From the NCBI GenBank assembly GCA_902602765.1, contig CACKSH010000006.1, forward strand, positions 1-64,000: DNA of 64,000 nucleotides, written 5' to 3'. Below are positions 1 through 6,773 of the stretch, piece by piece. A program made the position numbers and the translations under genes. Under the pieces are notes generated by a model that saw nothing but the letters and a program-made list of their open reading frames with translations, was not told the DNA's origin and did no database searches. Each line of letters begins with the position of its first letter. Position 1 is the stretch's first letter. Origin of the DNA: Paracoccaceae bacterium. GTDB lineage: Bacteria > Pseudomonadota > Alphaproteobacteria > Rhodobacterales > Rhodobacteraceae.

Positions 1-12
1 ATCCAAAGATGC

Positions 13-48
13 TTAGGAGTGATTGAGCTTTCATCTTATCACTCCTAA
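13..48. repeat. 11-bp inverted repeat, possible transcription end
   Basis: The arms TTAGGAGTGAT and ATCACTCCTAA are perfectly complementary and separated by 14 bases. The hairpin lies just downstream of the minus-strand binding-protein gene. It has no T-tract on either strand, so it is a weak terminator candidate; an mRNA-stabilising stem between this gene and a following permease gene is equally possible. Confidence 0.4.
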
Positions 49-82
49 ACCATGTAAAACAAATCCGTCGGACAGAGACAAA

Positions 83-1021
83 TTACTTGGTCCAAAACGC
101 ATCTGCCAATTTTTTAACGGCCTTAATATTTCGAGGTCCAGGAGTCGCTTCAACATACTCGAGAGTTACAAAACGGTCATTCTTTACCGCTGCAATGTTT
201 TTAAATGCTGGATTGGACATCATGTAGTCTCGCTTTTGCTCTGCAGTAACGTCACCATAATTTACAATAACCACAACATTTGGATCGCGTTCAACAACTT
301 CTTCCCAAGTAACTGTGCCCCAGCTTTTGTTAAAGTCGTCCATTATATTACGGCCACCAGCGGCTTCAATAAGGGCCGTAGGCATGGCATAGCGCCCAGC
401 TGTAAATGGAGCGTCTTCGCCACTGTCATATACAAATACACGGAGGCCTTCCTCAATGCTTGTCAGACTTGCTTTAAAATTCTTGAGATCCGACTTATAT
501 CCCTCTACTAATGCTTCTGCACGGGCCTCAACACCAAAAATGGTACCAAGGTTCAAAATGTCAGCATACATATCTTTCAAGCTTGCTTTATCTTTATCCA
601 TTATGTGAGAACAAGATTCAGTAAGTTCATAAACTTTTATACCAAATGGAGCGAGGGTTTCAGGCGTTACTTCACCGCCCACTTTCATGCCATAATTCCA
701 ACCTGCAAAAAAGAAATCAGCATCTGCGCCAACTAGAACTTCTTTCGTGGGATACTTAGCCGATAGTTCTGGTAGTTCTTTTACACCTGAGCGCATTTCC
801 GCATCTAAGGTTTTCCATCCAGATATGCCCGTGTAACCTACCATACGATCGGCGAGACCAAGAACGAGCATTATTTCTGTAAGATTAACGTCGTTGGAGA
901 TTGCACGCTCTGGGGTATTTTCAAATGTCACATTGCGGTTACAGCTCTTTACCGTAGTTTCAGCAAGCAAAAGGCTCGCACTAAAAGACATAAATATAGT
1001 AATAATAAAAGTATTCTTCAT
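83..1021 (-). CDS. Periplasmic substrate-binding protein of a BtuF/FecB-type ABC importer
   Basis: The 312-aa protein has a signal peptide (hydrophobic residues 5-19, probable cleavage after LLLA) and then the two-lobed fold typical of the Fe-siderophore/cobalamin binding family (Peripla_BP_2): an N-terminal lobe with PERAISNDVNLTEIMLVLGL and a C-terminal lobe around residues 200-300. There is no lipobox, so it should be soluble in the periplasm. It follows the ATPase gene by 11 bases and ends the visible part of the unit; a permease gene is expected beyond base 1. The ligand cannot be read from the sequence. Cobalamin or a precursor fits the nearby cob genes, whereas the Zur-like site upstream of the unit points to a zinc or metallophore substrate. 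Family assignment is firm, substrate is open. Confidence 0.8.
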   Translation of the reverse strand: MKNTFIITIFMSFSASLLLAETTVKSCNRNVTFENTPERAISNDVNLTEIMLVLGLADRMVGYTGISGWKTLDAEMRSGVKELPELSAKYPTKEVLVGADADFFFAGWNYGMKVGGEVTPETLAPFGIKVYELTESCSHIMDKDKASLKDMYADILNLGTIFGVEARAEALVEGYKSDLKNFKASLTSIEEGLRVFVYDSGEDAPFTAGRYAMPTALIEAAGGRNIMDDFNKSWGTVTWEEVVERDPNVVVIVNYGDVTAEQKRDYMMSNPAFKNIAAVKNDRFVTLEYVEATPGPRNIKAVKKLADAFWTK

Positions 1022-1032
1022 TGGTTTCTTTC

Positions 1033-1890
1033 TTATGTTTTGAGATTAAAAGTTAGTAGGTTTTTATCACTAGGTGCGAGCCGCTCATAACTTGCGGCGA
1101 CTTCGAACGTGCCTGAGATTGCTTCGGCTGAAAAAACTGCTCCTGGTACGCCAGAACCCTTAAGGTTTCCGTCTTTCAGTATTAAAACTTCATCGCAGAT
1201 GTCTGCTGCCATGTTTAAATCATGCAGTGAGGTAACAATCGTAAGTGGGAGGTCTTTGATAAGTTCAAGAATTTCTAACTGATGACGAATATCAAGATGG
1301 TTTGTTGGTTCGTCTAAGATCAAAACGCACGGCTCTTGTGCTAGAGCTCGAGCAACCATAACGCGCTGGCGCTCTCCACCTGATAATGTGCCCAAAGATC
1401 GATTTGAAAAGCGGTTTAAATTCATTCGGTTTAGCGCAGCGTCCACTATATGACCATCTTGCGCACCATTGCTTCCGCCAAAGCCAACATGGTGTGGAGT
1501 TCGGCCGAGGGTAACAATTTCCCGAACTGTTAAAGCAAAATCTGTCGGTTGCTCTTGTAGAACTGCCGCGACTTTGCGTGCAGCCATCCGGGCAGTGATT
1601 TTCCAAATATCTATGCCGCCAATCTCAATAGTTCCAGTGGTAGGCTTGTGATACCGATATAACAGCCTCAGAAGCGTTGATTTTCCGGCGCCATTCGGCC
1701 CTACTATGCCAAGAATACGGCCAGACGAGAGTTCAAAGCTCATCTCGTGCAGGATTGTTTGTTTGCTTCGTGACAATGACCAGGAAACATTTCTTACACA
1801 AACAGTTGCACCGGATTTGACGACAGCACTCAAATGATTTGTTTCTTGGTTTTCAAGAGAAAGCGGATCCTTTGACATAAAATCTTTCAT
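1033..1890 (-). CDS. ABC transporter ATP-binding protein, FecE/BtuD type
   Basis: This 285-aa cytoplasmic ATPase has all the ABC motifs: Walker A GPNGAGKST (residues 64-72), Q-loop around VLQEQ (110-114), signature LSGGERQ (169-175), Walker B LILDEPT (190-196) and the switch His in SLHDLN. It belongs to the iron-siderophore/cobalamin importer class and should energise uptake with the binding protein encoded next to it. About 25 extra N-terminal residues precede the domain, and no strong ribosome binding site separates the start at 1890 from an ATG four codons in, so the exact start is uncertain. It lies 45 bases after the DUF1636 gene in the same direction, suggesting cotranscription. Confidence 0.85.
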   Translation of the reverse strand: MKDFMSKDPLSLENQETNHLSAVVKSGATVCVRNVSWSLSRSKQTILHEMSFELSSGRILGIVGPNGAGKSTLLRLLYRYHKPTTGTIEIGGIDIWKITARMAARKVAAVLQEQPTDFALTVREIVTLGRTPHHVGFGGSNGAQDGHIVDAALNRMNLNRFSNRSLGTLSGGERQRVMVARALAQEPCVLILDEPTNHLDIRHQLEILELIKDLPLTIVTSLHDLNMAADICDEVLILKDGNLKGSGVPGAVFSAEAISGTFEVAASYERLAPSDKNLLTFNLKT

Positions 1891-1935
1891 CAGTAAAATT
1901 ACATTCTAAATATGAAATGGTTTAAAGGCATAAAA

Positions 1936-2361
1936 TCATACCACTATTGTAGAATTTAATTCTACTATTAGTGGTGACGAACTGATCATTGGTGGAAGTC
2001 TGGCCAGAATCCCTTTTTGAAGAGCTATCGGGCGATTTTTGCGCTCGACAAAACCTTCTGGGGCATCAATGTATAATGACATGAATTCAAAAAGAGCATC
2101 GATATGTTCGGACTTGTCAGTATCAAGATCCCCAAAAATATAAGAAAAGCATCCACTTGCAGAAACTGCTGAAATGCAAGGTCGTTTACATTGGCTCATG
2201 CAGGCAACGCCCCGAAGATCAAATGGCTGATCGAGCGATTTCTTCCTTCTGGTCAGGACTGACGTCGCCAAACGCGTTCCCCCTCGAGTGGAATTATACT
2301 CAGCTTCATGGCCATCTCGACATCTAGTGCAAATAGATAATATTGGACGATTGAGGTTCAA
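1936..2361 (-). CDS. DUF1636 predicted metal-binding protein (copy 1)
   Basis: The protein carries a CxxC pair (ICTRC) near its N-terminus and a C-x3-C-x3-C cluster (CMSQCKRPC), followed by a conserved SYIFGDLD segment; this is the DUF1636 pattern of small cysteine-rich, probably metal- or Fe-S-binding proteins often found beside CobW-type GTPases. The ORF track starts at 2403, but that ATG lies beside a Zur-like palindrome, so its first codons would be read across the operator. A TTG at 2361 preceded by GGGGAAG at good spacing gives a family-like N-terminus and is preferred. A paralogue leads the cobW operon at 5358. The biochemical role is unknown; a part in metal handling is inferred from its neighbours. 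Confidence 0.75.
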   Translation of the reverse strand: MNLNRPILSICTRCRDGHEAEYNSTRGGTRLATSVLTRRKKSLDQPFDLRGVACMSQCKRPCISAVSASGCFSYIFGDLDTDKSEHIDALFEFMSLYIDAPEGFVERKNRPIALQKGILARLPPMISSSPLIVELNSTIVV

Positions 2362-2375
2362 TTTCACTTCCCCAT

Positions 2376-2398
2376 AAAATGTTATGTTATAACATTTC
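2376..2398 (-). promoter_or_regulatory. Zur-like operator
   Basis: On the minus strand the 23-bp site reads GAAATGTTATA, a central A, then CATAACATTTT. It is a palindrome with two mismatches between arms and fits the alphaproteobacterial Zur consensus (GAAATGTTATA-N-TATAACATTTC) at nearly every position. It sits just downstream of a candidate -10 element and upstream of the DUF1636 start, where a bound repressor would block transcription of the DUF1636-ABC unit under zinc repletion. Consensus match is seen; regulation is inferred. Confidence 0.7.
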
Positions 2399-2400
2399 AA

Positions 2401-2429
2401 CATTTATTATACTGCTCAAGGGCTGTCAA
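2401..2429 (-). promoter_or_regulatory. Candidate sigma-70 promoter of the DUF1636-ABC unit
   Basis: A perfect TTGACA (2424-2429) is followed after 17 bases by TAAATG (2401-2406), which would place the start of transcription inside the Zur-like palindrome. A better -10 hexamer, TATAAT, lies only 12 bases from TTGACA, which is too close. The -35 match and the operator position support a promoter here; the exact -10 is uncertain. Confidence 0.45.
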
Positions 2430-2566
2430 GAAATTTTAAAAATGTGCCTGAAACAACTCATTTTTCCAAGAGATTAAAAACTATTTTTAATAATTCGTCT
2501 CTAAATTCATTTCATGTATTATTTCGCAGTCAGTCAATTAGTTACAATTTGTAAAAAATAGTTTTA

Positions 2567-2635
2567 TTACCTAAAAATTTTATAGCCAAGAATGGAGTCG
2601 CCACTAAACGAGGTTGTAGTACTTGCTAAAATCAT
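2567..2635 (-). CDS. 22-codon ORF directly behind the cobalamin riboswitch
   Basis: An ATG follows a strong ribosome binding site (AAGGAG, about 7 bases upstream) immediately downstream of the riboswitch. The ORF encodes a peptide beginning MILASTTTSFSG and ending GYKIFR. The start resembles the N-terminus of YbjQ/UPF0145 proteins (M-I-hydrophobic-x-T-T-T ... GYKI), so it may be the truncated remnant of such a gene; a short leader peptide is the alternative. It is too short for the ORF track. The well-placed ribosome binding site supports translation, but the function is unknown. Confidence 0.4.
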   Translation of the reverse strand: MILASTTTSFSGDSILGYKIFR

Positions 2636-2671
2636 AGTTCTCTCCTTACCGTCCACCCTACGGCGGTTAAA

Positions 2672-2852
2672 TTTTACATTCTAGCCGGTCTCCTGGCTCA
2701 TGGTTCATCGCCTAAGTTCCTTCCCAACCTTCTACTAAGATCAGTGGTTAATGACTTCAGCTCACCATATACAGTCGCGGGCGCGGCTTTGGTTTTTTAC
2801 TTTTCCAAATTCCCTGGTTACTTACACAAATAAACAACCGCTAGAATGTTAA
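2672..2852 (-). promoter_or_regulatory. Cobalamin riboswitch (minus strand)
   Basis: Read on the minus strand, the segment has the standard features: an outer P1 helix formed by ACATTCTAGC and its complement GCTAGAATGT, the AGGGAA element, the CGCGACTGTA core, GGGAAGG, and a B12 box GCCAGGAGACCGGCT. After P1 a small hairpin (CCGCC paired with GGaCGG) lies just before the AAGGAG of the 22-codon ORF, which suggests translational control of that ORF. The next full gene in the same direction is DUF1636, about 300 bases on and behind its own Zur-type promoter. So the riboswitch either reads through to the ABC transporter unit or is left over from a lost target gene. Confidence 0.92.
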
Positions 2853-2931
2853 GATGATACGAGGGATAACCGAGTACGGCAATTCTTTTAATTTCTTTTT
2901 TTAAGTTTATTTTTGATGAGCGCTCCCAGCT

Positions 2932-4383
2932 CTAACGGGCTATCGAGATAAAAGTATCAATATCAACATTTTTTTCCATGTGATCAGCGAGCTTATCAAG
3001 TATATTTTCAACTTCTTGATCATAATCAAGATTAGAAGGCTTAGCGCCAATATTTTGTAAGAAATACTGTCGGAAACCGTTGTTAGAAAAAAGACCGTGT
3101 AAGTACGTACCCATTATCCTCCCTGTAAACGTTATTGCACCATCTGGCGTACCATTTGACGTTGCAAATGGTCTGGTGCAGTCATTGCCAATGGTATCGC
3201 CGATGTGAATTTCGTAGCCATTTATTTGAGCACCAGATGCCAAATGTACTGCTGTGGTTGGCGTAACTTTTTTATTCGCTGTCATCGTTGTGTGAACGTC
3301 TAGGTAACCTAATCCCTCAGTACGTCCAGCGGGACCCTCAATTCCGTCGGGATCTGAAATCGTGTTACCCAATATTTGGTAACCACCGCATATTCCAAGC
3401 ACATATCCACCGCGGTTGATATGGCCAGCTAGGTCAAGATCCCACTTTTGTTCGCGCAAAAATTTTAAATCCCCTATGGTAGATTTTGTACCAGGTATGA
3501 TGACCAACTCTGCGTTGCCGGGTATTGCATTACCAGCGGTAAGCATCACAAGATCAATATTAGGCTCCTGCGATATAGGATCTAAATCATCAAAGTTTGC
3601 CATTCTGGAAAGACAGAGACAAACAACTTTAAATTTAGCTTGATTTTTATTTGCTGAGCGAATGTCCATTGAGTCCTCAGCTGGTAATTTCCAGGCGCTT
3701 TCGAACCATGGCACCACACCCAATCCCTTCCACTTAGTCATTCTTTCTATCGAATTGTACCCCTCATCAAACAAGCTCGCGTCGCCTCTAAATTTATTGA
3801 TCAAAAAACCCTTCACTAATTCTCTATCTACTGAGTCCAAGACTGCCTGAGTACCCACAATTTGTGCTATCACACCACCTCGATCGATATCTCCGCACAA
3901 TATAACCGGTACCTCTGCCTCGACAGCAAAGCCCATATTTGCAATATCTCCTTCACGCAAATTTATTTCTGCTGGGCTACCAGCTCCTTCAACGATGACT
4001 AAATCATTATGTTCTTTCAATGAATTAAACGAACTCAAAACATACTTCATCAATTTCGGTTTCAATTTAGCATAATCTCGCGCTGAAACGGTTGTTAAAC
4101 GTTTTCCCTCTACTATCACCTGTGACCCAATCTCTGACTCGGGTTTTAACAATATTGGGTTCATTCGAACATCAGCTATTTGACCACATGCTCGAGCTTG
4201 TAATGCCTGAGCTCTGCCAATTTCCTGACCAGCAGTTGTTACAGCTGCATTATTAGACATATTTTGGGGCTTAAAAGGTGCAACTTTTAAATCTCTATTT
4301 TTAATTGCTCTGCAAAGACCTGCGACAAGCATCGACTTACCTACATTTGAGCCGGTGCCCTGGATCATTATCGCACGAGTCAT
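2932..4383 (-). CDS. cobQ: Cobyric acid synthase CobQ
   Basis: CobQ amidates side chains b, d, e and g of adenosylcobyrinic acid a,c-diamide using glutamine and ATP. At 483 aa it has the usual length. An N-terminal dethiobiotin-synthetase-like ATPase domain opens with the P-loop GTGSNVGKS (residues 10-18), and a class I glutaminase domain follows with the nucleophile in LGICGGYQ and the His in GTYLHGLF. The start ATG has a clear AGGAG seven bases upstream. It lies 16 bases after cobO and is transcribed with it, away from the main cob operon, so it is not behind the riboswitch that controls the rest of the pathway. Confidence 0.96.
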   Translation of the reverse strand: MTRAIMIQGTGSNVGKSMLVAGLCRAIKNRDLKVAPFKPQNMSNNAAVTTAGQEIGRAQALQARACGQIADVRMNPILLKPESEIGSQVIVEGKRLTTVSARDYAKLKPKLMKYVLSSFNSLKEHNDLVIVEGAGSPAEINLREGDIANMGFAVEAEVPVILCGDIDRGGVIAQIVGTQAVLDSVDRELVKGFLINKFRGDASLFDEGYNSIERMTKWKGLGVVPWFESAWKLPAEDSMDIRSANKNQAKFKVVCLCLSRMANFDDLDPISQEPNIDLVMLTAGNAIPGNAELVIIPGTKSTIGDLKFLREQKWDLDLAGHINRGGYVLGICGGYQILGNTISDPDGIEGPAGRTEGLGYLDVHTTMTANKKVTPTTAVHLASGAQINGYEIHIGDTIGNDCTRPFATSNGTPDGAITFTGRIMGTYLHGLFSNNGFRQYFLQNIGAKPSNLDYDQEVENILDKLADHMEKNVDIDTFISIAR

Positions 4384-4399
4384 AATTTTGCTCCTAGTA

Positions 4400-5026
4400 T
4401 TAAAACTCTATTCCTTTTTGTGCTTTAATCCCATCCCTAAAGGGGTGCTTTATTACCTCCATCTCGGTAACCAAATCCGCGGCCTCAATAAGTTCCTTCT
4501 TTGCATTGCGGCCGGTTAAGCAGACGTGCGTCATGTGGGGCTTTTCAGTAAATAAAAAGTCTATTACTTCATCGATATCTATATAGTCATAACGTAATGC
4601 AATATTGATTTCATCCAGCAGCACAAAGTCAATCGCTGGGTCAAGGATAAAAGACTTTGCCTTTGCCCATCCAGCCTGCGCAGCCGCTATATCTCTATCT
4701 TTATCCTGTGTTTCCCAAGTGAATCCTTCTCCAGAAACTACAAACTTTACTTGATTTGAAAACTTCTCTGTTAATAGTTTTCGCTCTCCAGTCATCCAGC
4801 TGCCTTTTATAAATTGGACAACTGCACTTTGCATGTCGTTCCCAATACATCGAAGAATCATGCCAAATCCAGAAGAAGACTTCCCTTTACCTCCGCCGGT
4901 ATTAACAATAATGAGGCCTTTTTCCTCAGTTTTGTTCTGCATCATTTTATCTCTGGCAGCTTTTATTTTACGCATTTTTTCAGTGTGACGTTCTGCATCT
5001 TTACTAGAATAAGAAGTTGCTTTCAT
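4400..5026 (-). CDS. cobO: Cob(I)yrinic acid a,c-diamide adenosyltransferase CobO
   Basis: CobO (BtuR/CobA_Ec type) transfers adenosyl from ATP to the reduced corrinoid. The P-loop [10 protein letters not shown] is the family variant, followed by [13 protein letters not shown] and the LLDEIN Walker B region. The ORF track begins at a TTG (5050), giving eight more residues; the ATG at 5026 matches the usual N-terminus ([10 protein letters not shown]...) better and is preferred, although neither start has a strong ribosome binding site. The gene diverges from the riboswitch-led cob operon, and its promoter must lie in or next to the riboswitch DNA. cobQ follows downstream. Confidence 0.93.
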   Translation of the reverse strand: MKATSYSSKDAERHTEKMRKIKAARDKMMQNKTEEKGLIIVNTGGGKGKSSSGFGMILRCIGNDMQSAVVQFIKGSWMTGERKLLTEKFSNQVKFVVSGEGFTWETQDKDRDIAAAQAGWAKAKSFILDPAIDFVLLDEINIALRYDYIDIDEVIDFLFTEKPHMTHVCLTGRNAKKELIEAADLVTEMEVIKHPFRDGIKAQKGIEF

Positions 5027-5073
5027 TCTAAAGTCCAATTCAGTTGACAATTAATTAAGCGGGTGTAATACCA

Positions 5074-5258
5074 ATTATGTTGGTGCCTGTTTTAATCCAG
5101 GTGAAAAGGGAATGCGAGAGTGCAATTTAAAAAGCATAAATCGCAGCCGCCCTCGCGACCGTGACCAAATTGAAGTACAAATGCCACTGACTATAAGTTG
5201 GGAAGGCTGTACTTCGGGGGGCAACCCCAATTTGCAAGCCGGGAGACCTGCCAACATG
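5074..5258 (+). promoter_or_regulatory. Cobalamin riboswitch of the main cob operon
   Basis: The plus strand shows a full cobalamin riboswitch: outer helix ATGTTGG paired with CCAACAT, GGTGCC at the 5 prime side, AAAGGGAAT, the CTCGCGACCGTGACC core, TTGGGAAGG, and the B12 box GCCGGGAGACCTGCC. It lies 100 bases before the GTG start of the first operon gene. The intervening GGCCGGTTC and CAGCCGC segments may form the expression platform. It should lower expression of the downstream biosynthetic genes when adenosylcobalamin is plentiful. Confidence 0.95.
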
Positions 5259-5357
5259 AGACCAACTTGGGCGAGGTGACCTGATGTCGGATGAAGGCCG
5301 GTTCAATAAAAACTGCTTATCAGCCGCTGTTATCTTCCCATAAAATAGGAAAACGCA

Positions 5358-5726
5358 GTGGATAAATCCAATGTTGAGTTACTTGTTTGTACGACCTGCA
5401 AAAAAGGACGGAGTTTACCAGAGGGTTTAAAAAGTCCAGGTCAAGTCTTGTTTGACAATTTGGTGGCCGCTGAAGTGCCTCACGGGGTACACATAAAATC
5501 AGTTGGATGTTTAGCCAATTGTTCCAATGGCTGCTCTATTGTGCTTAGAGCTCAAGGGTTCTGGTCCTATGTCTACGGAAACTTGGATGAAAGTAATCAT
5601 GTAGAAACTATTTTAGAGGGGGTATCTAAATACCGTGACTCTGATGATGGTCGGGTTCCATGGAGAGAACGTCCAGAGCATTTTCGTAAAAATTGTGTAG
5701 CCCGTATACCGCCAATTGAGGATTGA
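5358..5726 (+). CDS. DUF1636 predicted metal-binding protein (copy 2)
   Basis: The 122-aa cysteine-rich protein has CTTC near the N-terminus and the cluster CLANCSNGC around residues 50-58, followed by SYVYGNLDES. It is the first gene behind the cobalamin riboswitch and ends three bases before cobW. It starts at a GTG with AGGA about eight bases upstream. DUF1636 proteins are small and probably bind metal or an Fe-S cluster; constant pairing with CobW suggests a role in delivering or sensing the metal used for cobalamin, but no reaction has been established. The copy at 1936 shares the same cysteine spacing. Confidence 0.8.
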   Translation: MDKSNVELLVCTTCKKGRSLPEGLKSPGQVLFDNLVAAEVPHGVHIKSVGCLANCSNGCSIVLRAQGFWSYVYGNLDESNHVETILEGVSKYRDSDDGRVPWRERPEHFRKNCVARIPPIED

Positions 5727-5729
5727 AAA

Positions 5730-6767
5730 ATGTCTGATTATGAAAAATTACCGGTTACAGTAATAACAGGATTTTTAGGCTCAGGCAAAACTACCTTAAT
5801 AAGGCACCTAATGCAAAATCCAGGCGGTAAGCGTTTGGCCGTTGTAGTAAATGAGTTTGGTGACGTCGGGGTTGATGGAGACATTCTCAAAAGTTGTGCT
5901 ATTCCAGAGTGTCCTGCCGAAAATATTATGGAATTGGCCAATGGGTGCATATGCTGCACGGTGGCCGATGATTTTATACCTACAATTGAAGCTCTTATAA
6001 AATTAGACCCTCAGCCACAGCATATTATAATAGAAACGTCTGGTTTGGCTCTTCCAAAACCCCTCTTGAAGGCTTTTGATTGGCCAGAGATAAGATCAAA
6101 AATTACCGTCGACGGTGTTGTTGCTCTGGCTGACGCGGAGGCTGTTGCGAGTGGACGTTTTGCACCGGACGTTGCAGCTGTTGATGCGCAGCGAGAGGCA
6201 GATGATAGCATAAATCATGAAACGCCCCTCTCAGAGGTCTTTGATGATCAAATGTCGTGCGCTGATTTAGTGCTGCTGACAAAATGTGATTTGACAGCAG
6301 AAAACGAAATTGAAAAAGCTAAGAATTTTATCAGTTCGAGAAGTCCTCGTTCTCTTCCCGTTATTGATGTCGTTGAGGGTAAAATTGACCCTCGCGTGGT
6401 ACTTGGATTGGAGGCTGCAGCTGAAGATGACATAGATGCACGACCGTCTCATCACGATGGTCCTCATGATCATGATCATGAGGACTTTGATAGTATTGTT
6501 GTAGATTTGTCGGAGTTTGAAAAACCAGAAGATCTTGTAAAGAGAATAGAAGGTCTAGCTATTAGGCAAAATATTCTTCGAGTTAAAGGGTTTGCCGTAG
6601 TACGGAGCAAGCCCATGCGATTGTTAGTCCAGGCAGTAGGGGCTAGAGTGCGATGGCAGTATGACCGAGCTTGGGGTGCAAATGAAGATAAGAAGGGTCG
6701 TCTTGTTGTAATAGCCGAACATGATAATATCGTCCGTTCATCTGTAGAAGCAGAATTGTTGGGATAA
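5730..6767 (+). CDS. cobW: CobW, G3E-family metallochaperone GTPase
   Basis: The 345-aa protein has the P-loop GFLGSGKTT (residues 14-22), the metal-binding CICC motif (73-76), a GTPase base-recognition motif TKCD, and a His/Asp-rich loop (HHDGPHDHDHED, near residue 241) typical of metal chaperones. CobW is thought to supply Co(II) to the CobNST chelatase, whose large subunit is encoded next. The spacing of three bases from DUF1636 and six to cobN indicates one transcript. Confidence 0.94.
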   Translation: MSDYEKLPVTVITGFLGSGKTTLIRHLMQNPGGKRLAVVVNEFGDVGVDGDILKSCAIPECPAENIMELANGCICCTVADDFIPTIEALIKLDPQPQHIIIETSGLALPKPLLKAFDWPEIRSKITVDGVVALADAEAVASGRFAPDVAAVDAQREADDSINHETPLSEVFDDQMSCADLVLLTKCDLTAENEIEKAKNFISSRSPRSLPVIDVVEGKIDPRVVLGLEAAAEDDIDARPSHHDGPHDHDHEDFDSIVVDLSEFEKPEDLVKRIEGLAIRQNILRVKGFAVVRSKPMRLLVQAVGARVRWQYDRAWGANEDKKGRLVVIAEHDNIVRSSVEAELLG

Positions 6768-6773
6768 CGGATT

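Noticed and set aside
23-511. 162-aa plus-strand ORF at the left edge
   Set aside because: It lies antisense to the binding-protein gene and its residues show no recognisable domain or signal.
5075-5257. 60-aa minus-strand ORF
   Set aside because: It falls wholly within the plus-strand cobalamin riboswitch, whose conserved bases explain the sequence.
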